A stretch of DNA of 38,411 nucleotides from JBFHRB01 sp041591915 (GCA_041591915.1 JBFHRB010000004.1:1-38411), one strand, 5' to 3'; shown: positions 17,001 to 24,578, numbered from the stretch's first letter. The notes: generated by a model not told the origin, from the letters alone. Made by a program: numbers and translations.

Positions 17001-17043
17001 CCTGTCGACGGACAACGTCGCCGACGAGGACGACGACGCGTGA
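14035..17043 (+). CDS. helZ: SNF2-family helicase, HelZ-like
   Basis: About 1002 residues from GTG 14035 (GTG 14059 is an alternative). The N-terminal half (1-520) is the SNF2-associated region of bacterial proteins. The motor follows: Walker A DDMGLGKT with K556, DEAQ box at about 644 (YDEAQQVKN), MTGTPLENR, and in the second lobe the SLRAGGTGLNLT, RWWNPAVEDQATDRTHRIGQ motifs. This is the layout of Rv2101/HelZ of Mycobacterium tuberculosis and related proteins, which act as DNA translocases; their exact job is not known. The next gene overlaps its stop by 4 bp and encodes a SWIM zinc-finger protein, a pairing common for this family. Confidence 0.9.
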   Translation: METDVVERVTTPSVLLTFRPDDDVPGASTFLAFGADDLTTGLERLGLPVGDETTFPSIARGDDGGLVPVDHTARELALLPTLRVLASLHAEDQPGWSRPSEAVIAWSQAAKLALEHVVAGRIVPLLRPLDHGESAVAYWRCLPLDDGRLDALAARFPPVAHAIRTPGGDSIVSARALLLRFFDAVADSCARAGRRPDLIARRPRVQRPWSEAWPLALHGDDPVVIRQRVRTDELAEAVDEWAAPLLGDDRQAAGHLAIRLVPPEVESLSQRVDHPWTLELLLQVGRAADAVLPAAEVWQASGPIERDGQRVQNPQEALVRALAHAARIYPPLDAVLSDAAPTSLTLDPAQAAELIRDASTIAEAGVNVLLPAELQGIEERRLRVRVRLGSEGGTADPGEFDKSATGVFTATRLADFRFEIALGDDQLSQEEFEALVALDQPLVQWKGEWVRIEPAEIEQLADLDGEGGTLGVGEALVAALSGRYELDGFGLVDAVADGEIAAMVDRIRHADEPGDAVVRGITGELRPYQRRGVAWMQRLAELGLGAVLADDMGLGKTLQAIALITSRPRKRPHLVVCPTSVVGNWEREINRFAPDVEVIRYHGADRPERVDAFRRGTVAVTSYALLRRDVDLLASVDWDVVVYDEAQQVKNVASKGARAARVVPAQVRVAMTGTPLENRLSELWAIIDLTNPGLLGPLRRFTEQFAVPIERWRDQDAAGRLRRLVAPFIMRRLKTDPAIAPELPEKQEIDVVCSLTREQAALYQAAVDDAFQGGRLAATDGIARRGRILALLTALKQICNHPAQFLSEDGPIRGRSGKLERTVEILGEILANDDRALVFTQYRVMGDILSRHLAERLELPEAVPFLHGGVTLPRRDEMVARYQDDPDGPPILLVSLRAGGTGLNLTRATEVIHFDRWWNPAVEDQATDRTHRIGQTRKVTVHSLVAAGTVEDRIAELLVRKRELADAVVGSGEAWITELGEEELYDLVRLSTDNVADEDDDA

Positions 17044-17987
17044 GCGCCGTCGACCACGCACGGACCGAGTGGGGCCAGCGGTGGCTCGCGGCGCTCGATG
17101 GCCTGCGTCCGAGCCTGTACAAGCTCGAGAAGGGCCGCACGACGGTGCGGCGCGGCGACCTCAGCGACCTCTCGATCGCCGAGGGCCGCGCGACGGCCCG
17201 AGTTGCGGTCGGGCCGAAGAGGGCCGTGCGCCCGACGATCGACGTGCCCGTCATCGACGCCGGCACCTGGCGCAGGGTGATCGGTTCGCTCGCGTCGGAG
17301 GTCCGCCGGTCGGCCAGCATCGTGCAGGGCGAGCTGCCCGCCGACCTCGACGGCGTGTTCGCCGACGCGGGCACGACCCTGCTCCCGGAACCGACGGACC
17401 TCGGGCTGCGCTGCACGTGCCCCGAGGACGGGCTGTGCCTGCACCTGTCGGCGCTGTTCTTCGCCACGGCCCGCGAGGTCGATCGCGATCCGCTCCTGCT
17501 GCTGCAGCTGCGTGGCCGCTCACGCGGCGACCTGGTCGCCGAGCTGCGGTCGCAGCGCAGCGGCGGTGACGGTGAGGACGTCGACCCGAGCATCGTCCGC
17601 CTCGCCGACCTCGATGCGGATCGCCTGCAGCGCGCCCGGGGCGACCTCGGAGGCGTCGTCGTGCACCCGTCGCGAGACCACGACCCCGTGGCGCTCCTCG
17701 ACCGCCTCGGCCCACCACCCGGGTTCGAGGACGTCGAGGTCGTCGAGGACCTCGTCCGTGCGGCAGCGGACATCGCCTGGCGCCTCGCCGCGGGGCAGGG
17801 CAGCGAGGCGGCTGACGACGAGGTCGTCCTCGCCGAGCTGCGCTCGCGCAGGATGGCCTCGGCGGCGCAGGTCGCGGACGGGCTCGGGTGGGACACGGAC
17901 CGCGTGGCGTCGGTCCTCGACCGGCTCTACGAGGCCGGGACGGTCATGCGCACCGGAAGCGGCGAGGGGGCCCGGTACCGGGCGTGA
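17040..17987 (+). CDS. SWIM zinc-finger protein paired with the SNF2 helicase
   Basis: 315 residues from GTG 17040, which overlaps the helicase stop as GTGA (translational coupling). The SWIM motif CxCx5CxH is seen as C125, C127, C133 and H135 (CTCPEDGLCLH), a zinc-binding finger proposed to bind DNA or protein. The C terminus (about 270-315) looks like a small winged helix: SAAQVADGLGWDTDRVASVLDRLYEAGTV with a final basic strand. A DNA-binding partner for HelZ is a fair inference from SWIM/SNF2 pairs elsewhere. Confidence 0.85.
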   Translation: MSAVDHARTEWGQRWLAALDGLRPSLYKLEKGRTTVRRGDLSDLSIAEGRATARVAVGPKRAVRPTIDVPVIDAGTWRRVIGSLASEVRRSASIVQGELPADLDGVFADAGTTLLPEPTDLGLRCTCPEDGLCLHLSALFFATAREVDRDPLLLLQLRGRSRGDLVAELRSQRSGGDGEDVDPSIVRLADLDADRLQRARGDLGGVVVHPSRDHDPVALLDRLGPPPGFEDVEVVEDLVRAAADIAWRLAAGQGSEAADDEVVLAELRSRRMASAAQVADGLGWDTDRVASVLDRLYEAGTVMRTGSGEGARYRA

Positions 17988-18048
17988 CGGGCCGGTCGGC
18001 CGCGCGCGTGGGGCCGTTGGTCCCTGCCGGCGACTGGTGTGGCCCCCG

Positions 18049-18054
18049 TAGCGT
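18049..18054 (+). promoter_or_regulatory. -10 element TAGCGT of the CBS protein gene
   Basis: A TANNNT hexamer 28 nt before ATG 18083. It leaves a leader of about 22 nt containing GGAAGGAGG. Confidence 0.35.
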
Positions 18055-18082
18055 CGCACTGCCAACGCGGAAGGAGGCGACG

Positions 18083-18478
18083 ATGCTCGGCGCGTCGGAG
18101 ACCACGGCGGTCGGTGCCCTGCGCACGAACGAACCGATCGAGATCGACGGCGCCGCGACGCTGCGGCAGGCGGCGACGATCCTCCACGGCGAGGCCGTCG
18201 GGGCCCTCCTGATCGGCAACCGCGACGAGGTCGCCATCCTCACCGAACGTGACGTCATCCGGGCGCTCGCCGAGGGACACGACCCCGACGAGGCCCGCGT
18301 CGAGGACTTCATGACCGAGGACGTCGAGGAGGTCGACATCTCGGTCGAGGCGCGCGATGCGGCGAAGCTGATGCTGGCGGACGAGATCCGCCACCTCGTC
18401 GTCCGCGGCCGCAGGGGCGTGGAAGGGGTCGTCTCCATCCGCGACCTGCTCGCCGCGGCGGTCCGCTTCGGCGAGTAG
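18083..18478 (+). CDS. Tandem CBS-domain protein
   Basis: 131 residues made of one CBS pair (a Bateman module). CBS1 covers about 10-66 (ATLRQAATILHGEAVGALLI ... AILTERDVIRAL) and CBS2 about 73-128 (VEDFMTEDVEEVDIS ... GVVSIRDLL). Such stand-alone modules bind adenosine nucleotides such as AMP, ATP or SAM and regulate a partner protein. No effector domain is attached. ATG 18083 has a near-perfect ribosome binding site (AAGGAGG). It stands alone between the helZ/SWIM pair and the acyl-CoA dehydrogenase, so the partner is not evident from context. Confidence 0.85.
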   Translation: MLGASETTAVGALRTNEPIEIDGAATLRQAATILHGEAVGALLIGNRDEVAILTERDVIRALAEGHDPDEARVEDFMTEDVEEVDISVEARDAAKLMLADEIRHLVVRGRRGVEGVVSIRDLLAAAVRFGE

Positions 18479-18531
18479 GGCTCGGTCGAGCGGACGCCCC
18501 GCGACCGCGGGAGCGCCTCCTGCGCCGCCGG

Positions 18532-18537
18532 TACGAT
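18532..18537 (+). promoter_or_regulatory. -10 element TACGAT, leaderless acyl-CoA dehydrogenase transcript
   Basis: TACGAT ends 6 nt before the ATG at 18544, and no ribosome binding site can be found. The transcript should begin at the start codon. No clear -35 box is seen. Confidence 0.5.
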
Positions 18538-18543
18538 GCGTGC

Positions 18544-20349
18544 ATGAGCGACTACAAGGCCCCACTCACCGACGTCCGCTTCGTCCTCGAGCACATCGCG
18601 CAGCTCCCGAAGCTCGCCGAGCTCGAGCGGTTCGAGCACGCGGACCCGCAGATGGTCTACGGCCTCCTCGAGGAGGCGGCTCGCTTCGCCGAGCAGGCCA
18701 TCGCCCCGACCAACCGTGTCGGCGACCAGCAGCACTCCGTGCAGGACGGGGACACGGTCCGGACCCCCGACGGCTTCAAGGAGGCGTACGCCCAGTACGT
18801 CGCCGCGGGTTGGGGGTCGGTGGGCCACGAGCCCGACCACGGCGGAGGCGGCTTCCCGGCGCTCGTGGTGAACGCGCTCAAGGAGCTCATCACCTCGGCC
18901 AACATGGCCTTCTCGCTCGGGCCGCTGCTCACGACCGGCGCGGTCGAGATGCTGCAGGCCCACGCCTCCGAGGAGCAGAAGGCCGTCTACCTCCCCAGGA
19001 TGGTGACGGGGGAGTGGGCCGGGACGATGAACCTCACCGAGCCGCACGCCGGCTCCGACGTCGGTGCGCTCACGACGAAGGCCGAGCCCGTCGAGGACGG
19101 CACCTACCGGATCAGCGGCCAGAAGATCTTCATCACCTACGGCGAGCACGACCTCACCGACCAGATCGTGCACCTCGTGCTGGCGCGCCTGCCTGACGCA
19201 CCGCCGGGGACCAAGGGCATCTCGGTGTTCATCGTCCCGAAGTACCTCGTCAACGAGGACGGCTCACTCGGCGAGCGCAACGACGTCAAGGTCGTCTCGC
19301 TCGAGCACAAGCTCGGCATCCACGCCTCGCCCACGGCGGTGATGGCCTTCGGTGACGACACCGGCGGTGCCGTCGGCCACCTGATCGGCGAGCCCAACAA
19401 GGGCATGCGCTACATGTTCACGATGATGAACGACGCCCGGCTCGGCGTCGGCATCGAGGGACTCGCGATCGCCGAGCGCGCCTACCAGCAGGCCGTCGCC
19501 TACGCCCAGGAACGCACCCAGGGCACCGCCCCGGGCGACGAGCGTGGCACGTCCAGCCCGATCATCCGCCACCCCGACGTTCGTCGGATGCTGATGACGA
19601 TGAAGGCCTACATCGAGGCGATGCGCGCCCTGGCCTACACCAACGCGCAGGCGATCGACGTGGCCAAGGCACACCCGGACGAGGAGATCCGCTCCTTCAA
19701 CCAGGAGATGGCTGATCTCCTCACCCCCATCACCAAGGCCTGGTGCACCGACCTCGGTGTCCAGCTCACCTCGCTCAACGTCCAGGTCCACGGTGGCATG
19801 GGCTACGTCGAGGAGACCGGCGCGGCGCAGCACTTCCGTGATGCCCGCATCGCGCCGATCTACGAGGGCACGAACGGCATCCAGGCGATCGACCTCGTGG
19901 GCCGCAAGCTCCCGTACCGGGGTGGGCAGTTCATCAAGGAGGTTCTCGCGCACACCGGCCAGCTCGCCGGCCAGCTCGAGGCTGCCGGCGAGGACTTCGC
20001 GCCGATCGCTGTGCAGTACACCGCCGCGCACGCGGCGCTCGCCAGCGCGACGGAGTGGATCTTCGCCAACCGTGAGTCGTTCAGTGATGTGCTGGCCGGC
20101 GCCACGCCGTACCTCGACCTCTTCGGGCACGTGCTCGGAGGCTGGTTCCTGGGACGCGAGGCGCTGAAGGCCCGCGAGCTGCTCGACAGCGGCGACACGT
20201 CCTTCCCGAGGGAGTACCTCGAGGGCAAGGTGGTCACCGCCCGGTTCTACGCCGAGAACCTCCTGCCGAAGGCGCAGGGGTTGCTCCCGGCGGTGACCGC
20301 GGGCGCGGACGACCTGTTCGCGATCGAACCGGCAGCGCTCACCAACTGA
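18544..20349 (+). CDS. Acyl-CoA dehydrogenase (long form with C-terminal extension)
   Basis: 601 residues, the size of the long bacterial acyl-CoA dehydrogenases that carry an extra C-terminal helical domain. FAD-dependent introduction of a trans-2 double bond into acyl-CoA is the expected reaction (beta-oxidation). The family signatures are present: GTMNLTEPHAGSDVGAL around 160-175 (FAD and substrate site), ISGQKIFITYGEHD around 197-210, and the catalytic base E441 in IYEGTNGIQAIDLVGRK. The extension (about 460-601) matches the AcdA C-terminal region. The start is ATG 18544, from an apparently leaderless promoter. A 9-bp terminator hairpin follows the stop immediately. Substrate chain length cannot be told. 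Confidence 0.93.
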   Translation: MSDYKAPLTDVRFVLEHIAQLPKLAELERFEHADPQMVYGLLEEAARFAEQAIAPTNRVGDQQHSVQDGDTVRTPDGFKEAYAQYVAAGWGSVGHEPDHGGGGFPALVVNALKELITSANMAFSLGPLLTTGAVEMLQAHASEEQKAVYLPRMVTGEWAGTMNLTEPHAGSDVGALTTKAEPVEDGTYRISGQKIFITYGEHDLTDQIVHLVLARLPDAPPGTKGISVFIVPKYLVNEDGSLGERNDVKVVSLEHKLGIHASPTAVMAFGDDTGGAVGHLIGEPNKGMRYMFTMMNDARLGVGIEGLAIAERAYQQAVAYAQERTQGTAPGDERGTSSPIIRHPDVRRMLMTMKAYIEAMRALAYTNAQAIDVAKAHPDEEIRSFNQEMADLLTPITKAWCTDLGVQLTSLNVQVHGGMGYVEETGAAQHFRDARIAPIYEGTNGIQAIDLVGRKLPYRGGQFIKEVLAHTGQLAGQLEAAGEDFAPIAVQYTAAHAALASATEWIFANRESFSDVLAGATPYLDLFGHVLGGWFLGREALKARELLDSGDTSFPREYLEGKVVTARFYAENLLPKAQGLLPAVTAGADDLFAIEPAALTN

Positions 20350-20351
20350 CG

Positions 20352-20373
20352 CCCTCGGCCGACTGGCCGAGGG
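20352..20373 (+). terminator. Terminator after the acyl-CoA dehydrogenase gene
   Basis: CCCTCGGCC-GACT-GGCCGAGGG: a perfect 9-bp stem with a 4-nt loop, 2 nt after the stop codon and 25 bp before the next start. No T-tract. Confidence 0.7.
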
Positions 20374-20398
20374 AACCGACACCCCGACCGAGGTCCCG

Positions 20399-21046
20399 GT
20401 GACAACGATGGACATCGCCGCCAAGCCGCGCCTGCGCGGGTGGCTGCACGGAGCCGCGACGCCGCTCGCGGCCGCCGCGGGTGCCTGGCTGTGGTGGCAG
20501 ACCTATCAGCGCACCGAGTTCCACTGGAGCGTGCTGGTCTTCGGTGTCGCGTCCGTCATGCTGTTCGGGATCTCGGCGACCTACCACGTGGGCCGCTGGG
20601 ACGAGCGCGCGCGCTACATCTGGTCGCGCGCGGACGTCGCGATGATCGTGATCTTCGTGGCCGCCGCCTACACACCGATCGGCACCCTGGGCCTCGATGG
20701 CGCCTGGCGGACCTGGAGCCTGGTGATCGCGTGGGTGATCGCCACGGTGGGTGCCGCCATCGCTGCGTCACCGGTCACCGGACCGCGCTGGCTGATCTCG
20801 GGGTCCTACATCGCGATGGGCTGGCTCGGCATCGTCCCCGTGGCGAAGCTGGCCTTCAGCATCCCGTGGCAGTCCGTCGCGCTCATCGTGGCCGGAGGCC
20901 TGCTGTTCACGATCGGTGGCGTGGTCTACGCGAGGCGACGGCCCGACCCATGGCCGCATATGTTCGGGTTCCATGAGGTCTTCCACCTGCTCGTCGTCGC
21001 CGGGGTCGCCGCCATCTTCGGCGCGATCTGGTACCTCGTCGGCTGA
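20399..21046 (+). CDS. Hemolysin III / PAQR-family membrane protein
   Basis: 215 residues with seven hydrophobic segments. The PAQR metal-site residues are visible: the SATYHVGRW motif (H63) after the second segment and HEVFHLL near the end (H192, H196). YqfA/hemolysin III proteins belong to the same superfamily as adiponectin receptors and are thought to be membrane zinc hydrolases or regulators of membrane lipid balance. The haemolysin name is historical. GTG 20399 is preceded by GAGG; ATG 20408 is an alternative start. The following gene begins 23 nt downstream and may be co-transcribed. Confidence 0.88.
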   Translation: MTTMDIAAKPRLRGWLHGAATPLAAAAGAWLWWQTYQRTEFHWSVLVFGVASVMLFGISATYHVGRWDERARYIWSRADVAMIVIFVAAAYTPIGTLGLDGAWRTWSLVIAWVIATVGAAIAASPVTGPRWLISGSYIAMGWLGIVPVAKLAFSIPWQSVALIVAGGLLFTIGGVVYARRRPDPWPHMFGFHEVFHLLVVAGVAAIFGAIWYLVG

Positions 21047-21069
21047 CGTTCGGCCCTCGGACGGCCGCT

Positions 21070-22077
21070 GTGTCTGAGGCGGCGCGCTCGCAGGCCGCGA
21101 TGTACGTCCGGGCCTTCCTGTCCCCGATCGCGGCCGACGAGCTCATCGCGCGGCTCCCCGCAGACCTCGAGGGCACCGACCTCGTGCGCGAGGCCCGGGC
21201 GATCGTCCACGAGCGGGTCGACGTCCCGGCCGACGAGGACCTCGCCGTCCTCCACGAGGACCTCGGCTTCGGCATCTGGCGGATCGCGACGGTGCTCGAC
21301 CTGCCGCGCCACCGGGTCGCGCAGGCGCTGGTCCGCGCAGGCCACGACGTGGACCTCCCTCCGTCAACGCCCGCGCCAACGCCCGCGCCAACGCCCGCGC
21401 CAACGCCCGCGCCAACGTCCGCGCCAACGTCCGCGCCGGAGACCACCGAGGCGAACGAGGCCACGCGCGAGGAGGACACCGAGGACGCCGAGCCCACGCC
21501 GCGCCCCCTGGCCCCGCTCCGACGCGGCACGGGGACGCTGCGCCCGGCGCCTGAGGAGCTCCTGCCGATCCCGGACGAAGGTGCCACGCCCGACCCCGTC
21601 GAGTTCGTCGTGCCGCGACGACAGGAGGTCGACGAACGGCACGCGGCGGAGCGACGCTCCATCCTGGCGGCGGCGGGTGGTGGGGCGGTCATCCTGCTGC
21701 TGCTGGTCGTCATGGTCCTCGTCGCGACTCGCGGAGGTTGGGGCGACGACTGCACGGACGATGCGTCGGTCGCGATCACCCGGGCCCGGTTCCTGGGGCT
21801 CTCGGAGGAGCTGGGCGGGGCGTTGCCCGCCGGCGCTCGGCTCCAGGTCGAGATCAGCTTCGAACCGCGCGCCAGCGACCCCATCGACCTCGCGGTCCAG
21901 CTCACGCGCGACGGATCCGAGGTCCTGAACACGCTCGTCTCCCTCCCACGGCAGCCAGGCAGCACCCTCATCCTCGACCTCCCGCCCGAAGGTGCGGGCG
22001 CCGGTACCAGCTACACCGCCACCGTCAGCGACGACGGCTGTGCACTCGCGAGTGTCACGGCGGCGGTGGCCAGTTGA
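21070..22077 (+). CDS. Single-pass membrane protein with HTH-like N-terminal domain (paralogue A)
   Basis: 335 residues from GTG 21070. Residues 11-95 form a helical domain ending in a putative helix-turn-helix (GFGIWRIATVLDLPRHRVAQALVRAG), reminiscent of sigma-factor region 4. Residues 99-122 are a Thr-Pro-Ala-Pro repeat, 125-195 a charged linker, and 198-219 one membrane helix (AILLLLVVMVL type). The external domain (220-335) is beta-rich and ends shortly after C324. Its two cysteines, C228 and C324, are 96 residues apart, exactly as in the next gene. The topology is inside-N, outside-C. I do not recognise the family. A membrane-bound regulator of the neighbouring pilin genes is inference. 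Confidence 0.8.
   Translation: MSEAARSQAAMYVRAFLSPIAADELIARLPADLEGTDLVREARAIVHERVDVPADEDLAVLHEDLGFGIWRIATVLDLPRHRVAQALVRAGHDVDLPPSTPAPTPAPTPAPTPAPTSAPTSAPETTEANEATREEDTEDAEPTPRPLAPLRRGTGTLRPAPEELLPIPDEGATPDPVEFVVPRRQEVDERHAAERRSILAAAGGGAVILLLLVVMVLVATRGGWGDDCTDDASVAITRARFLGLSEELGGALPAGARLQVEISFEPRASDPIDLAVQLTRDGSEVLNTLVSLPRQPGSTLILDLPPEGAGAGTSYTATVSDDGCALASVTAAVAS
21364..21435 (+). repeat. Six tandem 12-bp repeats encoding a PTPA linker
   Basis: Six copies of a CCAACGCCCGCG-like unit in tandem; the first starts with T instead of C and the last two carry a C-to-T change. They encode alternating Pro, Thr/Ser and Ala residues (about 100-122 of paralogue A), an extended linker. Paralogue B has no such repeat, so it arose after the duplication and may vary in number among strains. 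Confidence 0.9.
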
Positions 22078-22087
22078 CCGACGCGCC

Positions 22088-22093
22088 TACGCT
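22088..22093 (+). promoter_or_regulatory. -10 element TACGCT of paralogue B
   Basis: A TANNNT hexamer ending 7 nt before ATG 22101, with no ribosome binding site between. It suggests a separate leaderless transcript for the second paralogue. Confidence 0.4.
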
Positions 22094-22100
22094 TCGCCGC

Positions 22101-23057
22101 ATGACGATCGATGACACCAGCCACCGGGTCGAGCGCTACCTCGCCGCGTTCCTGCCGCCCGCCCGGGTCGCCGAGCTGGTGGCATCGCTGTCGATCGACG
22201 GGGGCGACCAGCCCTCGGACCTCTTCGCCGCCGCGCGTCGCGCACTGCACGCTGCGGTCACCGTCAGCGAGGACGACGAGGTCGTCGTTCTCGCGGAGGA
22301 TGCCGAGCTCCCGCTGGAGGACGTCGCGGAGCTCGTGGGCCTGCCGGAGTACGTCTGCCGCGAGATCCTCGTCGAGGAGGGCATCGAGCTCGAACGCGAG
22401 ATGGAGCTCGTCGCGCCTGCCTCGCCGAGCCCCGCGGAGGCCGCGCCCGTCGAGGGCGTCGCGGCCGCCGACGACGTGTCCAACGATGTCGTCTCCGCAC
22501 TCGCGGCGGTCCGATCGCTCACGCCGGAGCAGCTCGCGCAACAGGAGGAGGCCCAGGCCCTCGAGCGCATCCGCGCTGCCGAGGAAGCCGTCCTCGCGCG
22601 GTCCGAGCGGCCCGGGACGGAGCTGCGACTCAGCCGGGTCGCGGTCGGCGTGGCGATCGCGCTCGGCGCACTGCTGCTGCTGCTGATGTTCGTCGTCGTC
22701 TGGCGCGCGAACCAGGTGGAGCCCGCGTCGTCGTGTGCCGGGCGCATCGAGGTCACGAGCGTGCACCTGACCGTGGGCCCACCGGGCGCCGAGGGGGGCG
22801 CCCCGCGCGACACGTTCACGGACAGCGACGACATCCAGCTGTGGGCGTCCTTCGAGCGCGCCGCCGAGGCCCCGGCAGAGCTCACCGTGATCTGGTACCG
22901 CGACGGCGAGGCCCTCTACTCGTCGCCGTTCGCCCTGCGGGCGCAGGACTGGCTGGCCCTGCGGTTCTCGCCGCTGTTCGCCCAGCCGGGCAGCTACCGG
23001 GTCGAGCTCCTCGACGGCACCTGCGTGCTGGGCGAGTCGACCTTCAGCATCGGGTGA
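22101..23057 (+). CDS. Single-pass membrane protein with HTH-like N-terminal domain (paralogue B)
   Basis: 318 residues and clearly homologous to the preceding gene. Both share YLAAFLPP/YVRAFLSP, DLFAAARRALH/DLVREARAIVH, VVLAEDAEL/AVLHEDLGF and an LP-containing HTH-like end (LPLEDVAELVGLPEYVCREILVEEG, 69-93). Residues 128-170 form an Ala/Glu-rich, probably coiled-coil linker, and 179-201 the membrane helix. The external domain (203-318) has C212 and C308, again 96 residues apart, and looks like an immunoglobulin-like beta sandwich. Paralogue A lies 23 nt upstream, and the gene is convergent with the pilin operon across a 3-bp gap. Possible roles are a membrane-tethered transcription regulator, an anti-sigma-like protein or a surface sensor; none is proven. 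Confidence 0.8.
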   Translation: MTIDDTSHRVERYLAAFLPPARVAELVASLSIDGGDQPSDLFAAARRALHAAVTVSEDDEVVVLAEDAELPLEDVAELVGLPEYVCREILVEEGIELEREMELVAPASPSPAEAAPVEGVAAADDVSNDVVSALAAVRSLTPEQLAQQEEAQALERIRAAEEAVLARSERPGTELRLSRVAVGVAIALGALLLLLMFVVVWRANQVEPASSCAGRIEVTSVHLTVGPPGAEGGAPRDTFTDSDDIQLWASFERAAEAPAELTVIWYRDGEALYSSPFALRAQDWLALRFSPLFAQPGSYRVELLDGTCVLGESTFSIG

Positions 23058-23060
23058 GGG

Positions 23061-24578
23061 TCACAGCTCGTTCCACGCGGTGATGCGGACGATGCCCTCG
23101 AGCGGCAGGTTGAGGCCGCCGTCGAAGGTCAGGCTGATGTTGCCGGAGATCGAGTTCTCGTGGACCGGTGAGCCGGGCACGTCACAGGCATCCTCGGCCT
23201 GGATCGCACCGACCATGCTCGGGTTGCCGCTGAGCTTGACCTGCTCGTGCGCGCTGTAGAAGCCGGCGAAGTCCTGGTCGGGGTTGCCGGTGATCTGGAT
23301 GTCGCGGTCCGCGATGACCGCGACGCCCGTGCCGCCCGTGGGCAGCGGGTTGCCGAGGAACGGGAACCACACGGTGTTGCCCGACATCGTGAAGTTGCCG
23401 GAGAGGCTCCCGTTGTCGCCGACCGCCGCGACGCACGGGTTCGGGGCCGCGTGGTCCGCGGGCAGCGCCTCGACGAGGATCGTCATCTTCACCCCGTCGG
23501 GCACGCCGTCACCGTCACGGTCCGTGGTGCAACCGTCCTTCTTCGAGCCGGGGTTGCCGCTGATGGTGGCGTTGCGCCCGAACACGTAGTAGATGCCGTC
23601 GAGGTCGCAGGAGTTCCCGCTGATCTGCCACTTGGCTCCCGATGGCTCCCATCCGCGGAACTCGGCCGTCGTGGCATCCCACAGCACCTCACCGCTGCAC
23701 GGGTACCTCCCCGCGGGCAGGCCCGGCGGGTAGAACGGGGCCGTCAGCGGGTCGGGGGCGTCTGCGGTGTCGATGTCGGGGGCGCGCACCTTGCCGTCGG
23801 GGCACAGGTCGTACCAGTCGCCGGTGTAGGCGCCGCCCGACGTCGCGTAGTGCCCGAGCGCCTGTGGGTAGAGCGACCTCGCGGTGGCGGCCGTCAGCGG
23901 CTCGGGAGGTGCGGCCGTCGCCGTGCCCGTCGAGTCGCCGACGAGCGTCCCGGAGTAGCTGAGGTCACCGCTGATCGACACCGAGCCGCCGCTGACGTTG
24001 AGGTCGCCGTTGCTGTGCACGTTGCCCTCGAGGCCCCCGATCGTCGCGTTGCCGCTGATCGTCAGGTCGCCGCCGGTCACGATCGCCTTCGACGGCTTGA
24101 AGAAGCCGCGGTCGAACTCGATGCGGACGACGCGCACCTTGGACGGGTTGGCCCGCGTCGGCACGTACCCGACGCCGTAGATCACGTTGAGCGGTCGTCC
24201 ACTGACGACGTCGACGGGCCTGATCCCGCAGGTCTCGCCGAAACCGGTCTCGACCAGCGTGCAGTTGCCGTTGGCGACCGACCGCGCCCAGGCGAGGCGA
24301 TCGGCCGGGGTGCTCACCGTCGACGGGTCGAGCGCGTGTGCCCCGGACGGGCCGGAGGTGAGGTGGTCACGGTCGTCGTTGAGGGCGGCGATGACGACGT
24401 CGGCCCCGGCCTCGGCGACGTGGATCGCGGCCTCGAAGTCCCGGGCCTGCGCGGTGGCGCGCAGTTCGGCACGGGCGAGCGACACCATCACGGCGGCGAT
24501 GCCGCCGAGGATGATGATGGCGAACAGCGCGAAGATCAGCGCGACGCCCTCTTCTGAGCGCATCCGGTCATGGAGCAT
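23061..24578 (-). CDS. PilX-like prepilin with large SGN-repeat passenger domain
   Basis: 505 residues from ATG 24578, overlapping the upstream pilin gene by 11 bp. The N terminus matches PilX-type minor pilins: EEG then VALIFALFAIIILGGIAAVMVSLARAE, then FEAAIHVAEAGAD (48-60). The processing Gly is G11, and there is no Glu at +5, as in PilX. The body holds nine short [IVLM]-[ST]-G-[ND]-type motifs (at about 174, 202, 319, 339, 392, 398, 429, 449 and 477), suggesting a parallel beta-helix. A DRDGDGVPDG calcium-type loop lies at 353-362, and eleven cysteines suggest disulfides. At over 500 residues it is much longer than a typical minor pilin. It is likely a surface-exposed pilus-tip or adhesive protein. 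Confidence 0.82.
   Translation of the reverse strand: MLHDRMRSEEGVALIFALFAIIILGGIAAVMVSLARAELRATAQARDFEAAIHVAEAGADVVIAALNDDRDHLTSGPSGAHALDPSTVSTPADRLAWARSVANGNCTLVETGFGETCGIRPVDVVSGRPLNVIYGVGYVPTRANPSKVRVVRIEFDRGFFKPSKAIVTGGDLTISGNATIGGLEGNVHSNGDLNVSGGSVSISGDLSYSGTLVGDSTGTATAAPPEPLTAATARSLYPQALGHYATSGGAYTGDWYDLCPDGKVRAPDIDTADAPDPLTAPFYPPGLPAGRYPCSGEVLWDATTAEFRGWEPSGAKWQISGNSCDLDGIYYVFGRNATISGNPGSKKDGCTTDRDGDGVPDGVKMTILVEALPADHAAPNPCVAAVGDNGSLSGNFTMSGNTVWFPFLGNPLPTGGTGVAVIADRDIQITGNPDQDFAGFYSAHEQVKLSGNPSMVGAIQAEDACDVPGSPVHENSISGNISLTFDGGLNLPLEGIVRITAWNEL

Noticed and set aside
15061..17061. 666-codon open frame antisense to the SNF2 helicase gene
   Set aside because: Shadow of the helicase gene; no domain, and the sense strand carries every helicase motif.
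21364..21435. CRISPR-like array
   Set aside because: The 12-bp units are directly adjacent without spacers and are in frame, encoding a Pro/Thr/Ala linker.
23247..24557. Open frame on the plus strand opposite the PilX-like gene
   Set aside because: Composition is typical of an antisense shadow (Val/Arg/Asp-rich); the minus strand has a clear prepilin signal.
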